A stretch of 42,451 nt of DNA from Pseudobdellovibrionaceae bacterium. GTDB lineage: Bacteria > Bdellovibrionota > Bdellovibrionia > Bdellovibrionales > UBA1609. Below the pieces are notes generated by a model, which was given only the letters and a program-made list of their open reading frames with translations, was not told the origin of the DNA and searched no databases. The position numbers and the translations under genes are program-made. Position 1 is the first letter of the stretch. The number at the start of each line of letters is the position of its first letter. The stretch is taken from NCBI GenBank assembly GCA_015163855.1, contig JAAOIK010000049.1, positions 1 to 42,451 of the forward strand, written 5' to 3'. This document shows, piece by piece, positions 7,684 through 16,572 of the stretch.

Positions 7684-9192
7684 TTAAAAAATACCTCGTT
7701 GGTCAGCGCTATTATTGTCTACTTTATTAGCTTCTACGACCACATTAAGTTGGGCAACCTCTTTAACGGTAAGCTCTGGAAGTCTTTGTACTAATTGTAA
7801 AAATCTTTCAGACTCTTCTTGTGTAATAATATCTGCAGTTAAAGTTTTAAATTTGTGAATATAATTTTCTCTTACAAAAGGTTTTGCCCCAGCAGGGTGA
7901 GCATTGGCCAAGGCCATTTCGTCTTCTATTTTACTACCATCTTTCATTTTAATAACTATCTTTGCGCCAAAGGCTTTTTTGTTTGGGTCTATTTCATGAT
8001 AACGCTTAGTCCAAGCAGGGTCTTCTACGGTGCTAATTTTTTTCCAAAGTTCCACAGTGTTTTTTCTCTGAGCTCTTTCTGAGGTGTAACTATTTACATG
8101 ATGCCAAGACCCATCTTCTAAAGCCACGGCAAAAATATACATAATACTGTGGTCTAAAGTTTCACGACTTGCAGTGGGAGAAAATTTTTGAGGGTCGCCC
8201 GAGCCCGTTCCAATAACATAGTGGGTGTGGTGACTGGTATGGATAACAATACTTTCAATGTCAGAAAAATTGTTAATTTTTGTTCTCATCTTGCAGGCCA
8301 AATCAATTAAAGCTTGCGATTGATATTCTGCAGAGTGCTCTTTAGTGTAAGATTCTAAAATAATTTTTTGTGCTTCTCCTGGTTTGGGAAGCTCTACATG
8401 ATAAATGGCTTCGGGCCCATCAAGCATCCATGCAATGACGCTATCTTCTCCTTCGTAAATAGGAGAGGGCGACTTTTCTCCTCTCATAGCTCTGTCCACA
8501 GCTTCGATTCCTAACTTAGCCGAGTAACCAGGCACATAAGCTTTCCAGCTAGAAATTTCTCCTTTTCGAGATTGTCTGGTACTAAAAGAAGTGTGAACGG
8601 CTTGCCCAACAGCTTGATAAATAGTTTGTGTGTCTAAATTTAAAAGTCTACCAATCCCCGCGGCTGTAGCAGGGCAAAGGTGAGCCATATGATCAATTTT
8701 ATGTTTGTGTAAGCAAATCGCTTTTACTAAATTAATATGAACTTCGTAGGCAGTAATAATACCTGCAAGAAGTTGTGCTCCTGTACATTTTTTTTGTTGA
8801 GCAACTGCTAACAAAGGGGGAATGTTGTCGCCTGGGTGAGAGTAGTCGGCGGCTAAAAAAGTGTCATGATAATCTAATTCTCTTACCGCAGTGGAGTTAG
8901 CCCAAGCTGCCCATTCTGCACAAACGGTAAATTTATTAGACATTCCAAAAACCGTGGCACCGGCATCTTTGGGATGACTTAAAGCTTGTGATCTTGCGTT
9001 GCTAACAGGTTGCCGATTAATAGAGGCTATGGCCACAGAAGCATTGTCGATAATACGATTGATAACCATATCGGTTACCTCTTCTTCTATGGGAAAATTT
9101 GTAGAAGCCATTTCGGCTATTTTCCAAGCGAGTTGTTCACTTTGTGGAAGTTGTGCTTTAGAGGGGTAAACTTTTACCATATGTTTTTGCAT
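7684..9192 (-). CDS. prpD: MmgE/PrpD-family 2-methylcitrate dehydratase
   Basis: A 502-aa member of the MmgE/PrpD family. Features include [20 protein letters not shown] near residues 101-122, the [13 protein letters not shown] segment, [18 protein letters not shown], and the C-terminal [15 protein letters not shown]. PrpD dehydrates 2-methylcitrate to 2-methyl-cis-aconitate in propionate breakdown. The best start is 9192, preceded by AAAGGA six nt upstream; a second in-frame ATG at 9180 lacks this. The usual partners prpB, prpC and a propionate regulator are not nearby; the upstream co-directional gene is tatA. The length and motifs fit true PrpD better than the more distant immune-responsive IRG1-like members, but the substrate is inferred. 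Confidence 0.88.
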   Translation of the reverse strand: MQKHMVKVYPSKAQLPQSEQLAWKIAEMASTNFPIEEEVTDMVINRIIDNASVAIASINRQPVSNARSQALSHPKDAGATVFGMSNKFTVCAEWAAWANSTAVRELDYHDTFLAADYSHPGDNIPPLLAVAQQKKCTGAQLLAGIITAYEVHINLVKAICLHKHKIDHMAHLCPATAAGIGRLLNLDTQTIYQAVGQAVHTSFSTRQSRKGEISSWKAYVPGYSAKLGIEAVDRAMRGEKSPSPIYEGEDSVIAWMLDGPEAIYHVELPKPGEAQKIILESYTKEHSAEYQSQALIDLACKMRTKINNFSDIESIVIHTSHHTHYVIGTGSGDPQKFSPTASRETLDHSIMYIFAVALEDGSWHHVNSYTSERAQRKNTVELWKKISTVEDPAWTKRYHEIDPNKKAFGAKIVIKMKDGSKIEDEMALANAHPAGAKPFVRENYIHKFKTLTADIITQEESERFLQLVQRLPELTVKEVAQLNVVVEANKVDNNSADQRGIF

Positions 9193-9245
9193 GCAAGATC
9201 CTTTTGGGTAAAATAGGGCTTATTAAATTTTTTAAAAAACAGTAG

Positions 9246-9479
9246 TTAAGAATTTTCTTTAGAGCGTGTAGGTTCTTCTTTTTTAAAACCTATGTCGGAA
9301 GAAGAATTTTCACCTTTGGCTTCCATATTGGCAGCGGAACTGTCCTTATCTTCTAGCCCTTTTTTAAAACCACGAATAGCCTCCCCAATAGATTTTCCTA
9401 ATTGAGGAATGCGCTTTGGCCCGAAAATTAAAACTACAACAGCAATAATTAAAATAATTTGTGGAACAGATAATCCCAT
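9246..9479 (-). CDS. tatA: Twin-arginine translocase subunit TatA/TatE
   Basis: A 77-aa protein with the standard TatA plan: a short N-terminus, one transmembrane helix (about residues 5-20), the FGPKRIPQLGKSIG hinge, an amphipathic helix (EAIRGFKKGLED), and a disordered charged tail. TatA oligomers form the pore-like element that lets folded proteins cross the inner membrane with TatC. No tatB or tatC lies beside it. It sits between pcnB and prpD on the same strand with gaps of about 53 and 80 nt. TatA is favoured over TatB by the short length and FGP motif. Confidence 0.95.
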   Translation of the reverse strand: MGLSVPQIILIIAVVVLIFGPKRIPQLGKSIGEAIRGFKKGLEDKDSSAANMEAKGENSSSDIGFKKEEPTRSKENS

Positions 9480-9559
9480 AACAACTCCCTGTGTTTTTAA
9501 TACTTATTGTTCTTTATGAGTGTTTTGTATCAAAGCTTAAAGGATAAGTCCAATTCCAT

Positions 9560-10705
9560 TTATGTTTTTTGTAGGGCATTTTGTATTAACCAAAAACTTT
9601 TGGCCTCAGAATTTAATAAATCAAACTGTAACGCCATTTTAATAGCAAGTTTAAGGGTTTTTCGGTGCATTACGGTGTGTAATTCATGGGAGGTATAGTT
9701 GGGAGCTTGGTTTAAAGCTACCTGCAGCTTTAAGGCTTTTAGTATATTTTCTTGTTCGTACTTAAAACAACCCCACTCTTGCGAAAGCATAGTGCCAAAT
9801 TGTGCATTAAGCTCAACTAAACTTTTTTTAGACAGTAATGCAATAGTTTGTTCATAATAAGGATTTTCATAAATATAGGCAAAAAATAACTTGGCAAATA
9901 GTTCTTCGGGTTTAATTTCTTCGCTATAAAGGTCTTGAGTTTTAAAAAGTAAAAATTTAGAAGATTGATAAATAAAATGTTTAAAGTCTTTATTTAAGCT
10001 AGGGCTAATTACTTTTAGCACGCCTAAATCATGACAAGTAACAAAAGCTATGGAGGGGTCAGGCAGTTTTAAAAACTTTAATAACTCCTCTCTAATTCTA
10101 GATAAAGGAGATTGTTTTAGTAATGCAGCATGCTTAATAATAGCCTGTTTTATGGGAGTGTCTAAGTTAAAGTGAATTTTATGAGTTAACCGAATGGCTC
10201 TTAATATTCGCACGGGGTCTTCAAACATTCTAATAAATGGATCGCCTATCATTTTTATTTGGCCGATTTTTAAATCCTCAAGGCCATTAGTATAATCTCG
10301 CAATTCTTTTTGAACAGGGTCGTACAACAATGCGTTTATGGTAAAATCTCTTCTTAAGGCATCCTCTTCTGGAGTTCCAAAAGTATTGTCTTCCCCTAAA
10401 AGTTCGGTGTCTTGTTCTTGGTTTTGTTGTCTAAAGGTGCTGATTTCATATTGTTGATTGCTTCTTTGTGCCAAAACTAACCGAAAGCGTTTGCCAATAA
10501 TATAAGCTCTTGGAATGGCTTTGCGAATTTCCGAAGGCGTGGCAGAGGTAACAATATCAAAATCTTTTGGTTTTTTTTTTAATAAGATGTCACGAATACA
10601 GCCTCCCACTAAAAAACAAGAAAAATTTTTGGCTTTTAGTGTTTTTATAATTTTAATAGCGTCTGTGGGGATTAGTGAGTGATTAATTTTATTTGATATA
10701 CCCAT
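9560..10705 (-). CDS. pcnB: Poly(A) polymerase / CCA-adding family nucleotidyltransferase
   Basis: A 381-aa class II nucleotidyltransferase. The head domain shows FLVGGCIRDILLKKKPKDFD with metal-binding Asp48 and Asp50, then TPSEIRKAIPRAYIIGKRFRLV, the RRDFTINAL motif, and the DPVRILRAIRL helix that contacts the incoming nucleotide. The IIGKRFRLV segment fits the signature described for bacterial poly(A) polymerases better than for CCA-adding enzymes. PcnB adds 3' tails to RNAs and promotes their decay. The C-terminal extension of E. coli PcnB is lacking, so tRNA CCA addition remains possible. It is the first gene of a minus-strand run with tatA and prpD. Confidence 0.85.
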   Translation of the reverse strand: MGISNKINHSLIPTDAIKIIKTLKAKNFSCFLVGGCIRDILLKKKPKDFDIVTSATPSEIRKAIPRAYIIGKRFRLVLAQRSNQQYEISTFRQQNQEQDTELLGEDNTFGTPEEDALRRDFTINALLYDPVQKELRDYTNGLEDLKIGQIKMIGDPFIRMFEDPVRILRAIRLTHKIHFNLDTPIKQAIIKHAALLKQSPLSRIREELLKFLKLPDPSIAFVTCHDLGVLKVISPSLNKDFKHFIYQSSKFLLFKTQDLYSEEIKPEELFAKLFFAYIYENPYYEQTIALLSKKSLVELNAQFGTMLSQEWGCFKYEQENILKALKLQVALNQAPNYTSHELHTVMHRKTLKLAIKMALQFDLLNSEAKSFWLIQNALQKT

Positions 10706-10825
10706 AATTTAAATGTACTTTTTATGTGCTTGTATTGTGACAGTTGTGATAATTGTGGTAGTTGAGTAAAAATAATACCTATCACGAATTACTAGCTTGG
10801 TCTAGGCTGTCTTTTAAAAGGAATT

Positions 10826-11650
10826 ATGAAAGAAGAGACACAACAAAATTTAAGTGATTGGAATTATAAAATTTTAGGCAAGGCAGGGGCGCCGCGCATG
10901 GTGTTTTTACATGGCATAATGGGCTCGCTAAATAATTGGTTAAAGGTGGTCACTCACTTTAAAAACGATTTTGAAATTTTAATTTTCGACCAAAGGGGTC
11001 ATGGTCGCAGTTGCCATAAAGAGGCCTACAAAACCGCCGACTATGCTAAAGATTTAGAATACATTACTAACCAGCTAGGTTGGGATAAATTTCATTTAAT
11101 AGGCCATTCTTCGGGAGGAATAGTGGCTTGCGAATATACGGCAACCTATCCAGACAAGGTTTTATCTTTATGTATTGAGGATATTAGTATGGAGCCTCGT
11201 AAAGATATTGGGGTAAAAATAGAAAAGCTATTGTTATCCATTCCCACACCATTTAAAGATACGGCTAGTTATAAAACCTTTTTTGAACAAAAGGTGCCTG
11301 GCTTAACCAAAAATTTTTTTCAACCTAATTTGTTAGGCAGCTTTTTAAAGATGAATATTGTGGAAAAAGACAATGGCCAATGGCAGTGGCGATTTCATAG
11401 AAATGGAGTGATAGATAGTTTAAGGGAGGCGCGAGCAAGCTCTTTTTACCCTCAGTATTTTAGCATTAAATGTCCTATTTTAGTTATTCATGGAAGTCGA
11501 TCAGAGGATTTACCTCCCGCAGAGTATGCAAAAATGCTAACGCACACAAAGGCCCAAGGAGTGGAGCTTTCTAGTGGGCACTGGGTTCATTTTGAACAGT
11601 GCGAGGAGTTTTCAAAAGCTTTGCTCGACTTTATTAGGGGCTTATGCTAG
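10826..11650 (+). CDS. Alpha/beta-hydrolase fold esterase-like protein
   Basis: A 274-aa cytoplasmic hydrolase without a signal peptide. It has the oxyanion-loop motif FLHGIMGSLNNW, the FDQRGHGRS strand-turn, the nucleophile elbow GHSSG with Ser95, an acidic residue in GSRSEDLP (about residue 228) and the late histidine in SSGHWVHFEQ. All three members of a Ser-Asp-His triad are therefore present. It most resembles YbfF/MenH-type hydrolases, but the substrate cannot be read from sequence. The start has AAAGGA five nt upstream. The last 7 nt overlap the downstream DEAD-box helicase gene, implying coupled translation. Confidence 0.87.
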   Translation: MKEETQQNLSDWNYKILGKAGAPRMVFLHGIMGSLNNWLKVVTHFKNDFEILIFDQRGHGRSCHKEAYKTADYAKDLEYITNQLGWDKFHLIGHSSGGIVACEYTATYPDKVLSLCIEDISMEPRKDIGVKIEKLLLSIPTPFKDTASYKTFFEQKVPGLTKNFFQPNLLGSFLKMNIVEKDNGQWQWRFHRNGVIDSLREARASSFYPQYFSIKCPILVIHGSRSEDLPPAEYAKMLTHTKAQGVELSSGHWVHFEQCEEFSKALLDFIRGLC

Positions 11651-13152
11651 TTAGTGGGCGTATGAGTTTTTCTTCATTAGGCCTTCATTCTGATCTTTTA
11701 GAGCGTTTAAAAGCTAAGGGTTTTGACACCCCAACCCCTATTCAAAACTCCGCATTACCTTTAGTGATTAAAGGCAAGGATGTGGCGGGTCTTGCTCGTA
11801 CAGGAACGGGAAAAACCGCAGCCTATGTTCTTCCTTTGCTTCATAGAATTTTAAATAGTCGCGCTAATGACGAAAGCCTAAAATCAGAAAGCTTTTCTCG
11901 TTGGACGGATAAGTCCTATATTTTAATTTTAGTACCCACAAGAGAGTTGGCTTTTCAAGTTCAAGACAATATTAAAGAGTTTAGTACGGACTTAAATATT
12001 CATTCAGCAGTTTTTGTGGGAGGTTTGCCCATCGAAAAAGATGTGGAAGCTTTACAAAACTCTTTGGATTTTATTATTGCTACTCCAGGTCGTTTAATTG
12101 ATTTATACAAAAACCATAGTTTGCATTTAGGGCAAGTGGAGGCGGTAGCTTTAGACGAAGCCGACAGGTTGTTTGATATGGGTTTTGCTGATGATGTAAA
12201 ATATATTTTAACAAGAATACCTAAGCATCGTCAGTTTTTACTATTTAGCGCCACCTTAAGTTTAGAGGCTTTATATATGGGGTATGAGTTTGGAGCTCAG
12301 CCTGTGGAGTTAAGTGTTAGCAAAAGAGAAATTCAAAAAGATTTAATTGAAGAGTCTTTGTACCACATTTCGCGTTTTGAAAAATCTCGATATTTACTAT
12401 CTTTATTAAAAAGTAAAACTTGGCGTCAGGCCATTGTGTTTAGTAATTACAAAAATCAAATTTTAGATTTAGAAGTTTTTTTAAGCGCCAACGGTATAAA
12501 AAGTTTGGGACTATCTAGCGTATTAACTCAAGCTAGGCGGAATAAAGTCATTACCGAGTTTAAGTCTTGTGAAGAAAAAATGGTGTTAATTGCTACAGAT
12601 GTGGCCGCTCGAGGTTTAGATATTGAAGGCGTAGATTTAGTTATTAATTATGACATTCCTCAAAACTCCGACCCTTATATTCACCGTATTGGAAGAACAG
12701 GTAGGGCAGGCAGTAAGGGAGAGGCAATTAGTTTGGTAAGCGATAAAGATGCCGAGTGGTTGGTGAAGTTAGAGGAAGATTTAAAAATAAAAATTCCTAT
12801 TGGTTGGATTGAAGATAAAGACTTAGTTACAGATTTTGTTCCTTATAAAAGCTCCGTTTTTATAGACTCTTCTACACACCACAGCAAACATGTAACTAAG
12901 GCAAGGCGGGGGAATTTAAAAAAAGACGCTCCTAAAAAATTTGTGCCTTCTAAGCCCGGAAACTCAGCGACAGTTAAAAAAGACGCGCCTAAAAAATTTA
13001 CACCTTCTAAAGTGCAAAAGCACTATCAAAAAGCCAAGCCAAAGTCCTCTTCTTTTAAGGCTAGGGCGGGGACTAAGCGCTCTTTTAGAAAAGGGACAAC
13101 GGGGGGAGCTTCTTTAGGTTTGCTTTCTAAAGTGGCTTCTTGGTTTAAGTAA
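11644..13152 (+). CDS. DEAD-box ATP-dependent RNA helicase (RhlE-like)
   Basis: A 502-aa helicase with the complete DEAD-box set: Q-motif with FDTPTPIQ, motif I ARTGTGKT, PTRELA, ATPGRL, DEAD in LDEADRLFDMGF, FSATL, and in the second RecA domain the motifs IATDVAARGLDIEGV and HRIGRTGRAG. The C-terminal 90 residues are a basic, low-complexity tail with a repeated block (KKDAPKKF-x-PSK occurs twice), probably for RNA binding. It likely remodels RNA in ribosome assembly or decay. Two starts are possible: ATG at 11644, overlapping the hydrolase gene, or ATG at 11662 giving MSFSSLGL, which better matches family N-termini. The upstream ATG follows AGGGG at close spacing. Confidence 0.94.
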   Translation: MLVSGRMSFSSLGLHSDLLERLKAKGFDTPTPIQNSALPLVIKGKDVAGLARTGTGKTAAYVLPLLHRILNSRANDESLKSESFSRWTDKSYILILVPTRELAFQVQDNIKEFSTDLNIHSAVFVGGLPIEKDVEALQNSLDFIIATPGRLIDLYKNHSLHLGQVEAVALDEADRLFDMGFADDVKYILTRIPKHRQFLLFSATLSLEALYMGYEFGAQPVELSVSKREIQKDLIEESLYHISRFEKSRYLLSLLKSKTWRQAIVFSNYKNQILDLEVFLSANGIKSLGLSSVLTQARRNKVITEFKSCEEKMVLIATDVAARGLDIEGVDLVINYDIPQNSDPYIHRIGRTGRAGSKGEAISLVSDKDAEWLVKLEEDLKIKIPIGWIEDKDLVTDFVPYKSSVFIDSSTHHSKHVTKARRGNLKKDAPKKFVPSKPGNSATVKKDAPKKFTPSKVQKHYQKAKPKSSSFKARAGTKRSFRKGTTGGASLGLLSKVASWFK

Positions 13153-13190
13153 TTTTTATAACTACTGTTACTGGTCAATATAAATTTTGG

Positions 13191-13412
13191 TTAGTCTATT
13201 TCTAAAAAAAGACAAATATTTAATTTTCCCTCTTTGTTGTACAAACTATTTTGCTGTTCTTGTTGGTACAATTTAGAGTTAAAGCCTATTTCGCAAGTTT
13301 TTTTCTCATTAATAAAAAAACTACAATCCTCACAGGAGTAAACCAACTTTTTGGTATTAAATATACTGGGCGAAATAGGCTCTTGTTTAAGTTTTTTTTT
13401 GTTAAAAGTCAT
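13191..13412 (-). CDS. Small four-cysteine protein of unknown function
   Basis: A 73-aa basic, cytoplasmic protein. The segment YSCEDCSFF with two Cys spaced by two residues, a third Cys in KKTCEIGF and a fourth in NICLFLEID suggest a small zinc site or iron-sulfur cluster. I recall no named family. The gene is convergent with the helicase gene and divergent from the NtrY-like gene. A plus-strand frame over the same DNA (13251-13508) lacks any such pattern, so this minus-strand frame is preferred. Confidence is moderate because the protein is short. Confidence 0.6.
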   Translation of the reverse strand: MTFNKKKLKQEPISPSIFNTKKLVYSCEDCSFFINEKKTCEIGFNSKLYQQEQQNSLYNKEGKLNICLFLEID

Positions 13413-13482
13413 AATAATGCTTCTGCTGTCTGTATTGGTGGTTTACAGGGGTTTTTATTTACTATACGGAGCATGCTATTTT

Positions 13483-13509
13483 TTGACAAGAAATGCTTTT
13501 TCTTTTAAT
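13483..13509 (+). promoter_or_regulatory. Candidate promoter of the NtrY-like kinase
   Basis: TTGACA at 13483-13488 and TTTAAT at 13504-13509 are separated by 15 nt, shorter than ideal. The predicted RNA start is only a few nt before the TTG codon at 13521, which has no Shine-Dalgarno sequence. Confidence 0.4.
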
Positions 13510-13520
13510 CTTAAACTACT

Positions 13521-15344
13521 TTGAAGCAAACACCTTTTACAAAGCGCTTTTATTTTTTTGAAGATAATAAGAAAAAGAAAAAAGAAATTAAAGCGATTGT
13601 TTTTTTATTTTGTATTTTTTTATTTTTAACTTGGGTAGAGTTATATTTACTACAAGTTAGTCGAAGCTTATCTTTTAGCGACACTTTCTTTTTTTTATCA
13701 CTAATTAACTTTAATATTCTTATTTTTTTACTTTTAGGATTTTTGATTTTTAAAAATTTCACTAAAATTTTTGGAGATTATTCAAAAATCTTTGGAAAAA
13801 GTTTAAAAACAAAATTAATTTCTGCATTTATATTTTTTAGCTTTATCCCCACAGGCATTGTAGCTATTTTGTCGGTATTTTATTTAAATAATAGTTTTAG
13901 TAAATGGTTTGATTATAAAATCACAGACGCTTTAGCCAAAGTAGTAAATGTAGGGGATTACTATCAAGATAGTGTAAAGCGTACCAATTATAAAGTGGCC
14001 CATGTTTTTCAAGAACAATTAAAATCTCATCAGGGTCGATGGAAGAGGCTTAATCAAAAAGAAAAAAATCGATTAATGGCAAACTTTATGGCGAGTTTTA
14101 AAAAACAATATTTTTTAGATAAAGTAATGCTGTATACAAAAAAAGAATGGAAAAGGCTTGAAGAAAACGGACCTAGAGCACAAGTTAACAAACCTTTGGT
14201 AGGAGGAGAAAACTTTAGCAAAGTGTCTGTTTTTGGGTCGCAAAGCCTTGTAGAAAGTTTTGCCACCTTTGTTTTAGAGGGCCAAGTTAGAGTCCTTTCT
14301 GTGGGGACTTTTGTTTCTACCCATTTTTTAACGCAAGCTAAAGATATTGACGAAGTGTATAAGGTTTTAAATAAAAAATCGTTTATTTTTACCTCTTCTA
14401 AAATGATATATTTTTCTACTTTAATCGTAATGGTTTTGGTTATTATATTTATGGCTACTTGGTTTGGTTTTTATTTAGCCAAGCGATTAACTGTTCCTGT
14501 AGAGTTGTTAAGCCAAGCTAGTCATAAAATTGCTAAAGGAAGTATTTTAGACGAAAAAGATTTGTCTTTATTTGGATCTTTAGACTATAAATCGACCTCT
14601 AAAGAGTTTGAGCAACTGCTAAAAGACTTTCAATTTATGGCAGAAGAAATTCGTAAATCTAAGGCGGAAACTTTAAAAAGACAAAGAGTAGAGGCTTGGG
14701 CAGAGGTGGCCAGACGCATGGCCCACGAAATAAAAAATCCATTAACCCCTATTAGTTTGTCTGCACAAAGGCTAAATAAATTATTTTCTAAAACTCTTAA
14801 TGACGAAAGGTTTAATAAAAGCATTAAAATGATAATAGAGCATACAAATATACTAAAAAATTTAGTAAACGAATTTGCGTTATTTTCAAGACTTCCTCAA
14901 ACTAATTTAAAAAAACATTCCATTATAGATTTACTAAAAGATGTGGTTTTGTTTTGCACAGAGTCTCACCCCGAGGTAAAATTTTCTTTAAATACCACCT
15001 TGCCCAGTTTGGATTGCTTATTTGACAAAGAACAAATGAACAGGGTGTTTACAAATTTAATTGCTAATAGTATTGAATCCATGAGTTCCTCCAAGTCCCA
15101 AGAGGTGAAGATTGGGGTGGTTCAAAAAGGCGCGAATGTGCAGATTACTTTTTCTGATAACGGACCTGGGTTTAAACCAGACATGCTTAGTCGAGTTTTT
15201 GAACCTTATGTTACGGATAAAGCCTTTGGAACAGGGCTGGGCCTTCCCATAGTATATAAAATCTTAACAGAACATAAAGGGTCGGTAAGTATAAAAAATC
15301 TACCCACAAAAGGGGCCGAGGTAATACTTACTTTTCCTGCATAA
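13521..15344 (+). CDS. NtrY-like membrane sensor histidine kinase
   Basis: A 607-aa kinase. Three hydrophobic segments lie near residues 24-44, 52-75 and 95-118, then an extracytoplasmic region of about 170 residues, a further transmembrane helix near 295-320, and a HAMP domain (AKRLTVPVELLSQASHKIAKG). The H-box is VARRMAHEIKNPLTPISLSAQRL, typical of the NtrY group. The HATPase domain has FTNLIANSIESM, DNGPGF and FGTGLGLPIVYKI. It starts at TTG 13521; an in-frame stop at 13512-13514 and no nearby ATG leave little choice. It is followed after 54 nt by an NtrX-like regulator. NtrY kinases respond to nitrogen or redox state in other bacteria; the signal here is unknown. Confidence 0.9.
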   Translation: MKQTPFTKRFYFFEDNKKKKKEIKAIVFLFCIFLFLTWVELYLLQVSRSLSFSDTFFFLSLINFNILIFLLLGFLIFKNFTKIFGDYSKIFGKSLKTKLISAFIFFSFIPTGIVAILSVFYLNNSFSKWFDYKITDALAKVVNVGDYYQDSVKRTNYKVAHVFQEQLKSHQGRWKRLNQKEKNRLMANFMASFKKQYFLDKVMLYTKKEWKRLEENGPRAQVNKPLVGGENFSKVSVFGSQSLVESFATFVLEGQVRVLSVGTFVSTHFLTQAKDIDEVYKVLNKKSFIFTSSKMIYFSTLIVMVLVIIFMATWFGFYLAKRLTVPVELLSQASHKIAKGSILDEKDLSLFGSLDYKSTSKEFEQLLKDFQFMAEEIRKSKAETLKRQRVEAWAEVARRMAHEIKNPLTPISLSAQRLNKLFSKTLNDERFNKSIKMIIEHTNILKNLVNEFALFSRLPQTNLKKHSIIDLLKDVVLFCTESHPEVKFSLNTTLPSLDCLFDKEQMNRVFTNLIANSIESMSSSKSQEVKIGVVQKGANVQITFSDNGPGFKPDMLSRVFEPYVTDKAFGTGLGLPIVYKILTEHKGSVSIKNLPTKGAEVILTFPA

Positions 15345-15361
15345 GTTTTTTAAAAATAAAT

Positions 15362-15389
15362 TTGTTTACTTTAAAAATTACGCTATAGT
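15362..15389 (+). promoter_or_regulatory. Weak candidate promoter just before the NtrX-like gene
   Basis: TTGTTT (15362-15367) and TATAGT (15384-15389) are 16 nt apart. The -10 box ends 9 nt before the ATG at 15399, and there is no Shine-Dalgarno sequence, so any transcript from here would be nearly leaderless. Confidence 0.3.
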
Positions 15390-15398
15390 AATTTTATT

Positions 15399-16556
15399 AT
15401 GAAAACAAAAATCTTAGTGGTAGATGACGAGCCTTCTATTGTGCAAGTTTTGTTAGATTTATTAGCAGATGAAGGTTACGAGGCACAAGGCGCTTTTAAT
15501 GGAGAAGAGGCTCTTAAGTTGAGTGCTAGTTTTCGGCCAGATATTGTTTTATTAGATATTTGGATGCCGGGCTCTTTAGACGGGCTAGATGTTTTAAAAG
15601 AAATTAAATCTAAAGGCAGTTTAGCAGAAGTTGTTATGATGTCAGGTCATGGCACCATCGAAACCGCAGTGCAAGCTACAAAAGTAGGGGCTTGGGGGTT
15701 TTTAGAAAAACCTTTGGTTTTTGATAAATTACATATTTTAATCAAACAGATTTTAATTTTTCAAAAAGAAAAAAAAGAAAAAAACCTTTTATTATCTAGG
15801 TTGCGCGAAGATATTAGTTTAATAGGAAGTAGTTCTTTTATAAAAAATTGCAAAAAAAATATTTTAGCGCTTAGTAAGTCTTCTTCTCCTGTATTGATTT
15901 ACGGAGAAGCTTCTTTAGGAAAAAAAATTTTAGCAAAAAACATTCATTATATGGGAGGTCGTTCTTCTTATGATTTTATTTCTTACTTTTGTGCTCATTC
16001 TGCGCAAAACTTACAGATAGAAGAGATTTTTGGGCGAGAAAAAGCTTTTCGCTTTTCTGAAGAGGAAGGTCAACGGTCACAACTATCTTATGCCCATAAA
16101 GGCAGTTTGTTTTTAAGAAATATAGAATTTTTAAACTTAGAAGCCCAAGAACAGTTATATAATTTTATTAAAACCTCACAATACCAGTCTGTAGGTTCTG
16201 ATAAAAAACATAGCAGTGATGTTCATATACTGGCTAGCACGGCATCGAATTTAAAAGAAAAAGTAAAGCAAAAAACATTTTTAAAAAAACTATACGAAGC
16301 ATTTGAAGAAATAATAGAAGTGCCACCGCTATCTGAAAGAAAAGAAGACTTGCAAGATTTAATTTTTTATTTTTTGTCACACTTTTCTAAAAAAGAACCT
16401 TGTGCGTTAAAGTTTTTAGATAAAGAGGCTTTAAATTTTTTATTAAATCATCAATGGAAATTTCATATTAAAGAATTAAAAAATTTTATAGAAAAAATTT
16501 ATATCGTTTATAAAAAGCAAAATTTAAATCTTCAAGACATCAAGCAAATAATATAA
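15399..16556 (+). CDS. NtrX/NtrC-like response regulator with degenerate AAA+ domain and no DNA-binding domain
   Basis: A 385-aa protein. The receiver (residues 1-120) is intact: DD at 9-10, phospho-acceptor Asp53 in LLDIWMPG, Ser82 in MSGHG and Lys104 in EKPL. The second domain (about 140-385) follows the sigma-54 activator AAA+ fold but has lost its working parts. The P-loop reads GEASLGKK (169-176) instead of GESGTGKE, the GAFTGA loop is replaced by AFRFSE (216-221), Walker B reads GSLFLRNIE (235-243) without the Asp-Glu pair, and the WPGNVREL motif has become WKFHIKEL (353-360). The Fis-type helix-turn-helix is absent. It should not activate sigma-54 RNA polymerase; it may instead be a phosphorylation-controlled binding protein. 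It is paired with the NtrY-like kinase upstream. Confidence 0.88.
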   Translation: MKTKILVVDDEPSIVQVLLDLLADEGYEAQGAFNGEEALKLSASFRPDIVLLDIWMPGSLDGLDVLKEIKSKGSLAEVVMMSGHGTIETAVQATKVGAWGFLEKPLVFDKLHILIKQILIFQKEKKEKNLLLSRLREDISLIGSSSFIKNCKKNILALSKSSSPVLIYGEASLGKKILAKNIHYMGGRSSYDFISYFCAHSAQNLQIEEIFGREKAFRFSEEEGQRSQLSYAHKGSLFLRNIEFLNLEAQEQLYNFIKTSQYQSVGSDKKHSSDVHILASTASNLKEKVKQKTFLKKLYEAFEEIIEVPPLSERKEDLQDLIFYFLSHFSKKEPCALKFLDKEALNFLLNHQWKFHIKELKNFIEKIYIVYKKQNLNLQDIKQII

Positions 16557-16572
16557 CTTTAAGGATAATTGT

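Noticed and set aside
13251-13508. 85-aa plus-strand frame between the helicase and the NtrY-like gene
   Set aside because: It is antisense to the four-cysteine protein, has a composition typical of shadow frames (runs of Phe), and shows no motif.
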